The notes: generated by a model from the letters alone, not told the origin. A stretch of DNA of 64,000 bases from Lactonifactor sp050944855 (GCA_050944855.1 JBMNRU010000003.1:132616-196615), one strand, 5' to 3'. Counted from the stretch's first letter, positions 7,530 to 16,557 are shown. A program made the numbers and translations.

Positions 7530-9383
7530 TTACAGCAAAATCTGAATTTTATAATGCTCCAGCCAGTAATTTACCTGCAACAAAAATGCCAGCATCTGCG
7601 GTCCGGCCATCAGCTGTCCATACCAGGGTCTTCCATAATCTGATGGACTTTTCAGGAACTGCTCCACCTTTTTTCTGTCAATCAGCTGTCTTACGGGCGC
7701 CTGAGGATCATGCAGGACCTCTTTTAACTTTTCTCCCAGCATTTTTTCATATCCCGGATGATACGTCTTAGGATAAGGGCTTTTCTTCCGATACAAAACC
7801 TCGTCGGGCAGGATCCCCTCCCCCGCCCTGCGAAGAAGGCCCTTCACCAGTCCATCCGGACATTTCATTTCCCAGGGCACATTCCACACATATTCTACGA
7901 TTCTGTGATCTGCCAGAGGAACTCTGGCCTCTAATCCGGAATACATACTGGTTCGATCCATGCGGTCTAACAGGGTAACCATAAACCAGCGCAGATTCAA
8001 ATATGCAATCTCTCTTCTGCGCTTTTCTGTTTCGGATTCCCCGGGAAGCACCGGCGTTTCCCCTATGGTTTTTTCATAAGCGGCGCCGGCGTATTCTTCC
8101 AATGGCAGAATCTGCAGCATTTCTTCTTTCAGCAAAGCTTTTCTGGGTTCCATATCCATCGACCACGGGAAAGCATGGGCTTCGAAACATGCTTTTTTAT
8201 GAAACCACGGATATCCTCCGAAAATCTCATCGGCACATTCTCCCGTAAGTGTTACCTTGTTAAAATCCACAACCTTGGAGCAAAAATATAAAAGGGAAGA
8301 TTCTACGTCTGCCATGCAGGGAAGATCTCTGGCATCCACTGCCTTGTATAAATACTCTTCCAGCTGGCTGTTGTCACATTCCAGATAAATATGCTGCGTT
8401 TTCGCATCCTGCACCATAATATCCACGAATGGGCGGTCTTGTGACGGCTGAAAAGAATTTGCCTGAAAATATCTGCTGTTTCCCTGAAAATCAAAGGAAA
8501 ACGTGTTTAGTTTCCTGCCCTGACGGGCCAGTTCTTTTGCACATACCGCCGTAACCAGACTGCTGTCCACACCGCCGGACAAAAAAGTACAGATTGGAAT
8601 ATCCGACAACATTTGGCCGGTAATCGCATCCTGCAGAAGCCAGGATGTTTTTTCCACGGTCTCCTCCATCGTATCTTCATGAGGTTTGCTTTGCAATTTC
8701 CAATAACAGAAATCCCGTGCTCCTTCTGCAGAAAATGTCAGATAATGGCCGGGGAGTACTTCCTTCATATCTTTAAAAACACCTTTTCCATAAGACTTGG
8801 CAGGCCCAAGAGCAAAAATCTCACACAGTCCATCCCGGTCTAAAACAGGCGAAAGTCCCGGATAACAAAAAATTCCTTTCATCTCGGAAGAAAACACAAC
8901 GCCGTTCTCTGTCTGCTGATAAAAAAGAGGCTTTACTCCCAGCCGATCACGGCAAAGAATCATCTTTTTCAAACGATCGTCCCAGATAGAGAAGGCAAAA
9001 ATACCGTTTAAACGGGAAAAAAACGTTTCTCCTTCTTCCATGTAGCCTGCCAGAATGACTTCCGTATCACTGAAAGTTGTAAAATGACAACCCTTTTTCA
9101 GCAATTCTTTTTTCAGTTCATGCATATTATAGATTTCACCATTATAGGTAATCGTACAGGAATATTCCCCCACCTGCCGGGTCATAGGCTGTCCGCCGGT
9201 CTGCAGATCAATGATCGACAGTCGTACATGGGCCAAGCCGCAATGTGCATTTAAAAAGATTCCGTCTCCATCCGGTCCCCGATGCTTCTGCGCCTGATTC
9301 ATCTGACGCAATACCTGTTTCCATTTATTTTCTTCCTTGGTATAGGACATCTGTGGATGATAAAATCCCGCTATGCCGCACAT
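7530..9383 (-). CDS. asnB: Asparagine synthase (glutamine-hydrolysing)
   Basis: Makes asparagine from aspartate, glutamine and ATP. The class II glutaminase domain begins MCGIAGFY, where Cys2 becomes the N-terminal nucleophile after Met removal; this fixes the start at 9383 rather than two codons upstream, and AGAGGTG precedes it. The synthetase half has the PPi-loop SGGVDSSLV near residue 268 and the GECADEIFGGYPWF block near 368. At about 617 residues it is full length. It stands between alaS and dpaB on the same strand with its own inverted repeat downstream. Confidence 0.93.
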   Translation of the reverse strand: MCGIAGFYHPQMSYTKEENKWKQVLRQMNQAQKHRGPDGDGIFLNAHCGLAHVRLSIIDLQTGGQPMTRQVGEYSCTITYNGEIYNMHELKKELLKKGCHFTTFSDTEVILAGYMEEGETFFSRLNGIFAFSIWDDRLKKMILCRDRLGVKPLFYQQTENGVVFSSEMKGIFCYPGLSPVLDRDGLCEIFALGPAKSYGKGVFKDMKEVLPGHYLTFSAEGARDFCYWKLQSKPHEDTMEETVEKTSWLLQDAITGQMLSDIPICTFLSGGVDSSLVTAVCAKELARQGRKLNTFSFDFQGNSRYFQANSFQPSQDRPFVDIMVQDAKTQHIYLECDNSQLEEYLYKAVDARDLPCMADVESSLLYFCSKVVDFNKVTLTGECADEIFGGYPWFHKKACFEAHAFPWSMDMEPRKALLKEEMLQILPLEEYAGAAYEKTIGETPVLPGESETEKRRREIAYLNLRWFMVTLLDRMDRTSMYSGLEARVPLADHRIVEYVWNVPWEMKCPDGLVKGLLRRAGEGILPDEVLYRKKSPYPKTYHPGYEKMLGEKLKEVLHDPQAPVRQLIDRKKVEQFLKSPSDYGRPWYGQLMAGPQMLAFLLQVNYWLEHYKIQILL

Positions 9384-9407
9384 AATCACACCTCTTTCTT
9401 CTGCTCA

Positions 9408-9995
9408 TTACAATGGACTTTTTATGATCGGCTGCAGCTGCCTGCCGTCCAGGGCAGCTTCTATGGAAGGCAGAAACAGGCGCACATCTGCGATCATAGA
9501 ATTTGGCTTTTTCTCCGGATTATCCTGCCCAAAGGGAACAAAATAAATGTTTCGTGAATTCAGTAAAAGACCGATATTTTTCATATTCAGCCCCAACGCA
9601 TCATTCGTAGAAACAGAAAGCAGCAAAGGCTTTTCATTTCGAAGATGTGCCTTTGCCGCCATTAGAACCGGTGTATCGGTAATACCATTGGCTAATTTTG
9701 CTGCGGTGTTGCCGGTACACGGGAAAATCGCCAACAGATCCAGATAACTTTTCGGACCGATGGGTTCTGCACCTTCTATGGTGCAAATGGGAGTATGACC
9801 GGTAATAGCCTCCGCTCTCTGCAAAAATTCTTTTCCCTCTCCAAAGCGGCTTACGATACTTGCTGATGCAGGGGAAAATATAGGAATCACATTGGCTCCT
9901 GCCGCCGTTAAATTTTCCAATTCCGGAAATATTTTACTGAAAGTACAAAAAGAACCGGTAAATGCAACACCTATGGTCTTTCCATTGACTTTCAT
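9408..9995 (-). CDS. dpaB: Dipicolinate synthase subunit B
   Basis: With DpaA it converts dihydroxytetrahydrodipicolinate to dipicolinic acid, the Ca-chelating solute of the spore core, in the mother cell. The protein is flavoprotein-like: GKTIGVAFTGSFCTF at the N terminus, FPCTGNTAAKLANGITDTPV in the middle, and PLLLSVSTNDALG later, all typical of SpoVFB. I start at the ATG at 9995, after AGAAAGGATG; another ATG three codons upstream overlaps that ribosome site. It directly follows dpaA (about 20 bases), so the two are one operon. Confidence 0.92.
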   Translation of the reverse strand: MKVNGKTIGVAFTGSFCTFSKIFPELENLTAAGANVIPIFSPASASIVSRFGEGKEFLQRAEAITGHTPICTIEGAEPIGPKSYLDLLAIFPCTGNTAAKLANGITDTPVLMAAKAHLRNEKPLLLSVSTNDALGLNMKNIGLLLNSRNIYFVPFGQDNPEKKPNSMIADVRLFLPSIEAALDGRQLQPIIKSPL

Positions 9996-10016
9996 GCTAC
10001 ACATCCTTTCTCATAA

Positions 10017-10859
10017 TCATGATACAAATTCTTGCTGCAATACGCATCGCACCAGTGCTTCGGCTGTGGATTTCGGCGCATATTTTCCCGGAAGACCGAG
10101 AGCGGAAACCGCCTGAATTCCCAGCCGCATAGCGGCATCATAATCAATTCCGCCCGGTTTGGATGCGATGTCAATGATAATGGCATCTTTTCGCATCTTT
10201 TTCAGACTGTCTTCTTTTAAAATCACACTTGGCACGGTATTAAAAATATATTCAAATTCATTTAGATGTTCTTTCCAATTAAGAAAAGCAAGCGTATCGT
10301 ATCCGAAAGCATCCGCCAGCGTACGATCTTCTTCACTTCTGGCGCAAATCGTAACATTTGCTTCCATTCCTCTGATCTTTTTTGCCATAACCTTCGCACA
10401 TTTTCCATATCCCAGGATCAGGCAGCGGGAACGGTGCAGATTGGTGGGCTGATGCAAAAGCGCTTCTGCGATTGCCCCTTCCGCCGTAGCTATGGTATTA
10501 AACAGGGTCAGACTTTCATTTTCCATAAAATCATAGACAGAGACCTGGGAATTTCTGCAGTATTCCCAGAAACTTTTCGGGATACATCCCGCATAAAACC
10601 TCTGTCCGGGTGTCAAATATGCTTTCATAGATTCCAAAGTCAGATCTTCTTCTGCTTTCATGGCGCAGATCGTCAGCTGATCCCTGGTAAACGGAATACC
10701 GCTGATAACGATTGGGGAGCGCATCGCCTCCTGCAGAGAAACTGCAGACCGGACACCTCCCCATCCATACGTTACAACACAATACCCTTTTTGTACCAAT
10801 AGCTTTTCAATATATTGCTGACGGAGATCTCCTCCGATCACGGCAAAATCATAGTCCAT
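10017..10859 (-). CDS. dpaA: Dipicolinate synthase subunit A
   Basis: NAD(P)-binding subunit of dipicolinate synthase (SpoVFA). It has an N-terminal domain beginning MDYDFAVIGGDLRQQYIEKL, a Rossmann fold with LILGYGKCAKVMAKKIRGM near residue 148, and the block IIDIASKPGGIDYDAA near 233. At 280 residues it is slightly shorter than the B. subtilis protein but has all recognisable blocks. It heads a two-gene operon with dpaB, and a sequence resembling a sigma-K promoter lies just upstream, in keeping with mother-cell expression late in sporulation. Confidence 0.92.
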   Translation of the reverse strand: MDYDFAVIGGDLRQQYIEKLLVQKGYCVVTYGWGGVRSAVSLQEAMRSPIVISGIPFTRDQLTICAMKAEEDLTLESMKAYLTPGQRFYAGCIPKSFWEYCRNSQVSVYDFMENESLTLFNTIATAEGAIAEALLHQPTNLHRSRCLILGYGKCAKVMAKKIRGMEANVTICARSEEDRTLADAFGYDTLAFLNWKEHLNEFEYIFNTVPSVILKEDSLKKMRKDAIIIDIASKPGGIDYDAAMRLGIQAVSALGLPGKYAPKSTAEALVRCVLQQEFVS

Positions 10860-10891
10860 AGTTCTACTCCTTTCGGTGCAGTTCTATGGTT

Positions 10892-10918
10892 TACTATATG
10901 ACAAAAAAATCAGTTGGT
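10892..10918 (-). promoter_or_regulatory. Candidate sigma-K-like promoter of dpaAB
   Basis: On the minus strand the -10 reads CATATAGTA, an exact fit to the sigma-K pattern CATAnnnTA, with an ACC 15 bases upstream as a minimal -35. It lies 33 bases before the dpaA start. Short patterns like this can occur by chance, but dpa genes are known sigma-K targets in B. subtilis. Confidence 0.5.
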
Positions 10919-10952
10919 TACAAAGAATCTAAAGATACGGATCCCTTGCTTT

Positions 10953-11429
10953 TTATTCTGTCTGTATATCATCAATTAAAGAATTACCGTCAGCCGCACT
11001 TGTGGCAAGCTGGTCGCATCGTTCATTCATCTCATGTCCGTCGTGTCCTTTTACCCAGATAAAGGTCACCTGATGAGGTTCTTTCGCCTTTAACAGCCGC
11101 TTCCACAAATCTATATTTTTTACGGGTTCATTTTTTCCCCGTTTCCATCCCTTTTTCAGCCAGCTGTCAATCCATTTCTGATTAAATGCATCTACCAAAT
11201 ACTTAGAATCCGAATACAATTCCACCTGACAAGGACGATTTAAGGCTTCCAGTCCCGTGATCGCTGCCATCAGTTCCATACGGTTATTTGTGGTTTTTTT
11301 ATATCCCTGAGAATATTCACGCTCGTGAAGTACTCCCCTTGCGTCCACATAGTGTAATATGCAGCCATATCCTCCGGGGCCTTCCGGATTCCCTCTCGCT
11401 GCACCGTCTGTATATATTTTTACCAGCAT
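10953..11429 (-). CDS. rnhA: Ribonuclease HI
   Basis: Cuts the RNA strand of RNA-DNA hybrids. The acidic catalytic residues sit in the usual blocks: IYTDGAARGNPEGPGGYG at the start, NNRMELMAAI near residue 47, LYSDSKYLVDAF near 70, and WVKGHDGHEMNERCDQLA near 125. About 158 residues, a normal single-domain enzyme without the extra hybrid-binding domain. The start at 11429 follows AGAAAGGGGATAAT; a longer in-frame start lacks a ribosome site. It begins next to the stop of the MutS-like gene, so the two are co-transcribed. Confidence 0.93.
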   Translation of the reverse strand: MLVKIYTDGAARGNPEGPGGYGCILHYVDARGVLHEREYSQGYKKTTNNRMELMAAITGLEALNRPCQVELYSDSKYLVDAFNQKWIDSWLKKGWKRGKNEPVKNIDLWKRLLKAKEPHQVTFIWVKGHDGHEMNERCDQLATSAADGNSLIDDIQTE

Positions 11430-11430
11430 A

Positions 11431-13131
11431 TTATCCCCTTTCTGAAATTGGCGTCCAGACGCCGGTTTGTTCAAATTCTTCTGCTGCCGCCTGTGCTTTT
11501 ATTATGATAGACGGATCATATCCGGTGACAGACAACAGACGGATGGCATTTCGTGTGGTAGATCTTCCTTTTTTCAGAAGATAATCAAACACCACATCCT
11601 CTTCTTCTATTTTCTCTGAAAAATGATAATTTTCATAGAGATCTTCTAATATGTACGACAGTTCGATATCATGAGTAGCCGCAAAAGGCAGTACATGGGG
11701 CCGATTCAGCTCAGCTAAAATCCTGGAAGAAGCGGCGATTCGTTCAATAGTATTCGTTCCCCGAAGCACCTCGTCAATAACACATAATAAAAGACCCGGC
11801 TTTTGGGATTCTTTTAAAATACGGTTCAAAGACTTAATCTCCACCATATAATAGCTTTCTCCTCCCTGGAGATTATCATGCAGTGCCATGGAAGTCATCA
11901 CCTTAACGTAACCGCTGTGCAGCCGGCTGGCAGCACAGGTATGGATCGTCTGTGCCAGAATACTATTCACAGCAACCGCCTTAACAAAAGTGGATTTACC
12001 GGATGCATTGGAGCCCGTTATGATAACGCCTTTTCTCACATGAATCTCATTTTCCACAGAATGTTGTAATAATGGATGGTACAACCCCTCTGCTTCAAGA
12101 AAAGCAGTCTGACTGTCCTCCTCTAATATGGGAATACACCAGTTTCCCATAGCCTGCCTGAAAGAAGCAGCCGCAATCATGGCATCCACATATCCTAAGG
12201 TATCTGCCATTTGACGTATATTTTCTCTATGACTGTGCACTTTTTGCAGCAAACGATTGTACTGAAAAAAATCCACATGCAAAAGCATCCGCAAATAATC
12301 CAGGAGAACACTTTCCAGACCGCCTGCGCCGTCTGCCTGATACAAAAGCAGATGACTTCCCCGTCTGGCCTTTCGCAGCACAGAAACGGTTTCAGACAGC
12401 ATTTTTTCTTTCTTTTCCATTCCGGGAATCGAGAACTTTCCCAGATGCTCTGCGGCATCCAGCAGGCTAAAAATAATACGAAAGCTGAGGAAATAAGGCT
12501 CGATCCAGGTTTTATCTTTCATATAGGTGATCACATTGAAAACACTGACACCGAGAAAAGCGATCAGTCCCCACAGGGACTGATAAAAGAACAATCCCAC
12601 TGCCGCTGCGATCAGAGCAACAGCTGCATAATCCCAAAACAGATTTTTTTCTTTTACCTCATCTAATATGGCAAGCAGATCATCACAGGAAGCTCTCGAT
12701 GATTTTCCAATGGCCGATAAAATCTTTTGTACTTTTATCCTGTCCTCTTCTTCCTGGGAAAAATACTGTATCACGTTTTCTCTCAGCAGCAGTTCCTGTG
12801 ACTCAAATACGGGTCTGTGCAGCAGTGCATAGAGATATTCTTCACCCGGCGCAGATACGGTTTGATTCATCTTCTCAAACAGACGATCCATATCCAGGTC
12901 TCTCCAGGTAATATCATCAATGATAAACCTTTCTTCTGCACTTCTTCGCATGTGATAGTGCCGTATTCCCTCCATACGGCCGGGATCCATTTCCGGTGCC
13001 AAATGGCCCCAATCTCTTCGGAGTTTCTCCTCCAGCAGTCTTTTATTCTTTCTGTTATTTTGTAAGATACAAACGAACAGAATGATAAAAAACAAAACTA
13101 TCATACCTAACATAAAGACTTTTTCCTGCAT
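11431..13131 (-). CDS. Membrane-anchored MutS-family ATPase
   Basis: A MutS-superfamily ATPase of about 566 residues. The C-terminal ATPase domain has the Walker A TGSNASGKSTFVKAVA (about 374) and Walker B LLLCVIDEVLRGTNTIER (about 445). Unlike true MutS it has no mismatch-recognition domain; instead it has an N-terminal membrane helix (VFMLGMIVLFFIILFVCIL) and one or two more hydrophobic segments near residue 170-210. Such proteins are common in Clostridia and their role is not settled, so a mismatch-repair label would be an over-call. It is translationally linked to rnhA downstream. Confidence 0.85.
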   Translation of the reverse strand: MQEKVFMLGMIVLFFIILFVCILQNNRKNKRLLEEKLRRDWGHLAPEMDPGRMEGIRHYHMRRSAEERFIIDDITWRDLDMDRLFEKMNQTVSAPGEEYLYALLHRPVFESQELLLRENVIQYFSQEEEDRIKVQKILSAIGKSSRASCDDLLAILDEVKEKNLFWDYAAVALIAAAVGLFFYQSLWGLIAFLGVSVFNVITYMKDKTWIEPYFLSFRIIFSLLDAAEHLGKFSIPGMEKKEKMLSETVSVLRKARRGSHLLLYQADGAGGLESVLLDYLRMLLHVDFFQYNRLLQKVHSHRENIRQMADTLGYVDAMIAAASFRQAMGNWCIPILEEDSQTAFLEAEGLYHPLLQHSVENEIHVRKGVIITGSNASGKSTFVKAVAVNSILAQTIHTCAASRLHSGYVKVMTSMALHDNLQGGESYYMVEIKSLNRILKESQKPGLLLCVIDEVLRGTNTIERIAASSRILAELNRPHVLPFAATHDIELSYILEDLYENYHFSEKIEEEDVVFDYLLKKGRSTTRNAIRLLSVTGYDPSIIIKAQAAAEEFEQTGVWTPISERG

Positions 13132-13245
13132 GTTTCCTCCTGTTTAAAATCAGTACATCATTCTATTTCCCGGCTGCTTGTTCCATCATATCACACGGCT
13201 TTCAAAAGGAAAAGGCAATTCTGTCGCCCACTTTCATTCCTGTAT

Positions 13246-13275
13246 TTGACAAACCCCTCCTGATAGGATTACAAT
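13246..13275 (+). promoter_or_regulatory. Sigma-A-type promoter of the DUF4430/ECF pair
   Basis: TTGACA (13246-13251), an 18-base spacer and TACAAT (13270-13275), 40 bases before the start at 13315. The leader is too short to hold a cobalamin riboswitch. Confidence 0.7.
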
Positions 13276-13314
13276 ATGTACGTTACGATTGAATAACAAA
13301 AAAAGGAGTTTATT

Positions 13315-13710
13315 ATGAAAAAAAATCAAAAAACAATCATTGCCACAGTTTGTCTGGTAGCGGTGATACTGGTACTGGGAGCCATTTATTTTCTCACGAA
13401 ACCCGGAACACAACAGGGTAATAAATCTATCACCATAGAAGTGATCCATAAAGATAGTTCTTCAAAAGAGTTTGTCTGCAGCACCTCTGCTGAATATTTA
13501 GGGGAAGTGCTGAAAACAGAAGAGATCGTAGAAGGAGAAGATGGTCCTTATGGACTTTATATCACTGCCGCTGACGGAGAAACCGCCGATGAATCCAACC
13601 AGGAATGGTGGTGTATTACCAAAGGCGGAGAGCAGGTAAATACGTCTGCTGACGAAACCCCAATCGCGGATCAGGATCATTTTGAGATCACATTAACCGT
13701 CGGCTATTAA
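13315..13710 (+). CDS. DUF4430-domain exported or membrane-anchored protein
   Basis: A 131-residue protein with one N-terminal membrane helix (TIIATVCLVAVILVLGAIYFL) followed by an extracellular domain. That domain carries the DUF4430 pattern: an initial beta strand (ITIEVIHKDSS), a central LGEVLKTEEIVEGEDGPYG block, and a WWCITKGGEQV motif. DUF4430 folds like the C-terminal domain of transcobalamin, so ligand capture is possible but unproven. There is no lipobox Cys. It has a strong ribosome site (AAGGAG) and is followed by an ECF substrate-binding subunit in the same operon, suggesting an uptake role. Confidence 0.75.
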   Translation: MKKNQKTIIATVCLVAVILVLGAIYFLTKPGTQQGNKSITIEVIHKDSSSKEFVCSTSAEYLGEVLKTEEIVEGEDGPYGLYITAADGETADESNQEWWCITKGGEQVNTSADETPIADQDHFEITLTVGY

Positions 13711-13755
13711 ACCGTATGAATATCCGACAATACTATTCTGAAAAAGGAGATTTTC

Positions 13756-14271
13756 ATGAATACTCGCCGAATCATTCTCACCGGGCTATTAAGTGCAGTT
13801 CTTATACTGTTGCAGGTTGCATTGTCGTTTTTACCAAATATCGAAGTTGTGACCACTTTAATCATTATCTATACCCTGGTATTTGATAAAAAAGTATTTT
13901 ATATTATCTACACTTTCGCCCTGTTAGAAGGCATTATTTATGGTTTCGGCATCTGGTGGATCAATTATCTGTATATCTGGACAATACTGGCCATTATTAC
14001 GATGGTTTTCCGAAAAAATTCTTCTGTTATCCTATGGGCTGTGATCAGTGGATTTTACGGACTTATCTTTGGTTTACTCTGCTCCATCCCCTACTTTTTT
14101 ATCGGCGGTATTGGTGCAGGCGCTGCCTATTGGGTCTCCGGTATTCCTATGGATATCGTGCATTGTGCAGGAAATGCAGTTTTAACCTTTATCCTTTTCC
14201 AACCGGTATATCGAATATTGGTTAAATTAAATAATAATATGTTTCCGGTACACCCCGGAAGCCATGTGTAG
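13756..14271 (+). CDS. ECF transporter S component (substrate-binding membrane subunit)
   Basis: A 171-residue integral membrane protein with about five to six hydrophobic helices, the size and layout of the S component of energy-coupling-factor vitamin transporters. These bind a micronutrient and borrow a shared EcfA/EcfT energising module, which is not in this window. Pairing with a DUF4430 protein and closeness to corrinoid genes hint at a corrinoid or related ligand, but the substrate is not readable from sequence. The ribosome site AAAAAGGAG lies 6 bases upstream. Confidence 0.75.
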   Translation: MNTRRIILTGLLSAVLILLQVALSFLPNIEVVTTLIIIYTLVFDKKVFYIIYTFALLEGIIYGFGIWWINYLYIWTILAIITMVFRKNSSVILWAVISGFYGLIFGLLCSIPYFFIGGIGAGAAYWVSGIPMDIVHCAGNAVLTFILFQPVYRILVKLNNNMFPVHPGSHV

Positions 14272-14280
14272 AACAAACAA

Positions 14281-14309
14281 AAGGACGGAAGAATAACCCG
14301 TCCTTTTTT
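14281..14309. terminator. Bidirectional terminator
   Basis: AAGGACGG, a 9-base loop, CCGTCCTT then a T run, between the convergent ECF gene and the cobC-like gene. Confidence 0.8.
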
Positions 14310-14334
14310 CTCTGTCATTTTCTGATCTATCCGT

Positions 14335-14931
14335 TCATTCTATCTTTTTTATCACAGTTACCTGTTCTGTTCCCTGTTTCCAGAGGGATTCATCCACTGT
14401 AATCTCATATCCACAGGCATTTTTTGCCTGCCAATGATAATACTCCTCGTGGGGATTGGCCATGGCGTCCAGGATACTCATGATCGTACCTCCATGAACC
14501 ACCAAAGCCGCCGCATCTATGTGAGTGCTGATACAGTGTTCCACACACCAACGAAAACCTTTCAGACTTCTCTGCATAAATTCCGTCCTGCTTTCCCCTT
14601 CCGGAAATGGCAGCTCTCCATTGCTGTCGATCCATTCCTGGTATCGAACATCACCCTCCAGTTCTTTGTAATTCTTATTTTCGAAAGCTCCAAAATCACA
14701 TTCCGCCAGCTCATCCACGATCTGTGAGGGTTTATCCGGATAAATATGCTTTGCCGTTTGCAGGCATCGCAGCATGGGGCTTACAAAAACCTGCTGTACC
14801 TCCGGATACTGCCGGATATTCAGCAGCTGTATTCCCTCTTCGCAAAGAGGCTCATCGGTTTGTCTTCCGATATAGCGTCCCAGGGTATTCCCATAAGTTT
14901 TGGAATGACGGATCAGATATAGCTTAATCAT
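14335..14931 (-). CDS. cobC: Histidine phosphatase, probable alpha-ribazole phosphatase
   Basis: A 198-residue phosphoglycerate-mutase-like phosphatase: the phosphohistidine motif appears as LIRHSKTYGN (residues 6-15), ECDFGAFENKNYKEL near 88, the second catalytic acid in FPEGES near 119, and VVHGGTIMSIL near 150. In corrinoid synthesis CobC removes the phosphate from alpha-ribazole phosphate or adenosylcobalamin phosphate. The assignment rests on family plus overlap (8 bases) with the cobU-like gene and closeness to cbiG. A general phosphatase cannot be excluded. Confidence 0.75.
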   Translation of the reverse strand: MIKLYLIRHSKTYGNTLGRYIGRQTDEPLCEEGIQLLNIRQYPEVQQVFVSPMLRCLQTAKHIYPDKPSQIVDELAECDFGAFENKNYKELEGDVRYQEWIDSNGELPFPEGESRTEFMQRSLKGFRWCVEHCISTHIDAAALVVHGGTIMSILDAMANPHEEYYHWQAKNACGYEITVDESLWKQGTEQVTVIKKIE

Positions 14932-15310
14932 GTTTGATCACCGTCCCAATTCCGCATACAACCCGGTGCACTTCTTTCGCCCGCGATGCGAGCCAGGTAC
15001 AGATACGTCCGGTGGCTTCTCTGTATTCTCTGTCAAACGCATCCACCGGCACTACGCCGTATCCCAGTTCATTGCTGATAAGAATCACATCCGGATTCGT
15101 CTGCCACAGCTTTTCTGCTAATGGAACCGATTCGCTGCCCTGCGCGATCATTCGTTTTATCCATTCATGAAAGTGGCTGACACAAACTGCGTGGTATACT
15201 GCATCCAATTCACAGGTGGCACCATCTGTGATATCGGTATCTGAAATGCCAAACTGCTGCTTTGTATATTCTTTTTTTCCCTGAAAAGCTCCGCCTATTA
15301 CTAAGATCAT
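14924..15310 (-). CDS. cobU: CobU/CobP-like adenosylcobinamide kinase, short form
   Basis: A small P-loop protein of about 128 residues; standard CobU (kinase and guanylyltransferase for adenosylcobinamide) is about 180. It starts MILVIGGAFQGKKEYT, a CobU-type Walker A, and contains DVILISNELGYGVVPVDAFDR, which matches the conserved LxxNExGxGivP block of CobU, then REATGRICTWLASRAKEVHRVVCG. I start at 15310 after a perfect AAGGAG. The short length suggests a reduced version; activity is uncertain. Neighbours cbiG and cobC-like support a corrinoid role. Confidence 0.8.
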   Translation of the reverse strand: MILVIGGAFQGKKEYTKQQFGISDTDITDGATCELDAVYHAVCVSHFHEWIKRMIAQGSESVPLAEKLWQTNPDVILISNELGYGVVPVDAFDREYREATGRICTWLASRAKEVHRVVCGIGTVIKHD

Positions 15311-15341
15311 CTTATAACTCCTTATATCGTTGATTCTTAAG

Positions 15342-16451
15342 TTACTCAAATTCTACATTCCATTTTTTTAGGGTTAATGCTATGGTAATCCCGTCTTTCT
15401 CATATTTTCTGCGGAGAATCCTTCCAAAGTTACTTCCCAGCAGCGCACTTCTCTCACAGATATTGTCAACTCCTGCAACGGACTGTTCACATTCCACAAC
15501 AGAAAAGCTTCCCTTGACCTCATTTAATTCTTCTGCCGAATAGGTCGTAAACGGAATATTTCTTTCTTCACAATATTCCCGAATACCCCGTTCTTCTCTG
15601 CGTTCATGAATGCTGACAACGTTTGCCATAGCAACAGAAGGAATCAGTTCCTCATCACAAACACTATGGATGGCCTGCTCAATCCTGTCTTTTTCTGTTC
15701 CAGGCCTGCAGTCAATTCCCATAACGACCACCCTTGGGATTAAATATAAGGTATGTACAAACGGATGTTTCATATAACTATGGCCTATATAAATGCCCAG
15801 CTCCGGCTTCTGCTCATCGGTTTCGTCCCAGAGTTTCAGCCCTTCCGTTACATTGCCGATCCATGGATATTCACTATAAAATCCCACCTCGTCACCAGCT
15901 AAAACAGCCGCTGATATCTCCTTTGCAAATACCATGTCAGACACAAAGAAACCATTTTTTTTGCTGAACGCATCTACTGTAAATTTTTCCTGCAAATCAA
16001 CAGCGGAAGTAACGATCGGCATCGCATCGATCATGCCTGCCAATTCATTTGCCAGCTCATTGGCTCCTCCTATATGTCCGGAAAGTAAAGGAATCGCATA
16101 CTTTCCCTGTTCATCCAGCACAACAACCGCCGGATCCAGCTTTTTATCTTTAATAAATGGTGCGATACTCCGTACCGCAATTCCACAGGAGCCAATAATA
16201 ATCAAAGCATCGGCTCTCTGAAACTGATCACTGGCCCAGGTCCGCAGAGAAGTATCCACAGGTTTTGCAAACTGTTTTACATTCCGTATGGAATTCTGTT
16301 CTTCATCCAGCTGGGATTCATCCAAAACCTTGCGGGTATACTTACTTTTCGTATATGTGTGCACCTCATATCCCGCTTCAGACAGTTTCTGATGTACAAC
16401 TTCTCCTGTATGGTAACCGGACGGGCTAAAACTAATAACTGCTATATTCAT
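15342..16451 (-). CDS. cbiG: Cobalt-precorrin-5A hydrolase
   Basis: CbiG opens the delta-lactone of cobalt-precorrin-5A in anaerobic corrinoid synthesis. The 369-residue protein has an N-terminal domain (MNIAVISFSPSGYHTGEVV; RADALIIIGSCGIAVRSIAPF), the conserved PLLSGHIGGANELANELA block near residue 122, and the C-terminal CbiG/CobE domain (VVMGIDCRPGTEKDRIEQAI; GVDNICERSALLGS). It is full length. It leads a three-gene set with cobU-like and cobC-like genes. Corrinoid is the cofactor of the AcsCD protein encoded 15 kb away, so the link is metabolic. Other cob/cbi genes are not in the window. Confidence 0.92.
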   Translation of the reverse strand: MNIAVISFSPSGYHTGEVVHQKLSEAGYEVHTYTKSKYTRKVLDESQLDEEQNSIRNVKQFAKPVDTSLRTWASDQFQRADALIIIGSCGIAVRSIAPFIKDKKLDPAVVVLDEQGKYAIPLLSGHIGGANELANELAGMIDAMPIVTSAVDLQEKFTVDAFSKKNGFFVSDMVFAKEISAAVLAGDEVGFYSEYPWIGNVTEGLKLWDETDEQKPELGIYIGHSYMKHPFVHTLYLIPRVVVMGIDCRPGTEKDRIEQAIHSVCDEELIPSVAMANVVSIHERREERGIREYCEERNIPFTTYSAEELNEVKGSFSVVECEQSVAGVDNICERSALLGSNFGRILRRKYEKDGITIALTLKKWNVEFE

Positions 16452-16507
16452 GGCGTTCTCCTTTTTCAGAACACAATCATTTTTGACACTATACTTTTAT
16501 ATGTAAA

Positions 16508-16545
16508 AGAATCTGCTATCCTGTGACAGCAGACTCCTTTCTCTT
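16508..16545 (-). terminator. Terminator of the SleB-type hydrolase gene
   Basis: Minus strand: AGTCTGCTGTC, loop ACAG, GATAGCAGATT, then CTTTT, located about 25 bases after the stop at 16558. Confidence 0.75.
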
Positions 16546-16557
16546 GCATTCGATTTG

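Noticed and set aside
11431..13131. True MutS mismatch-repair protein
   Set aside because: No mismatch-recognition domain and an N-terminal membrane helix; only the ATPase domain is shared.
16452..16557. Cobalamin riboswitch before cbiG
   Set aside because: The gap is only about 100 bases, includes the neighbour's terminator, and lacks the conserved B12-box.
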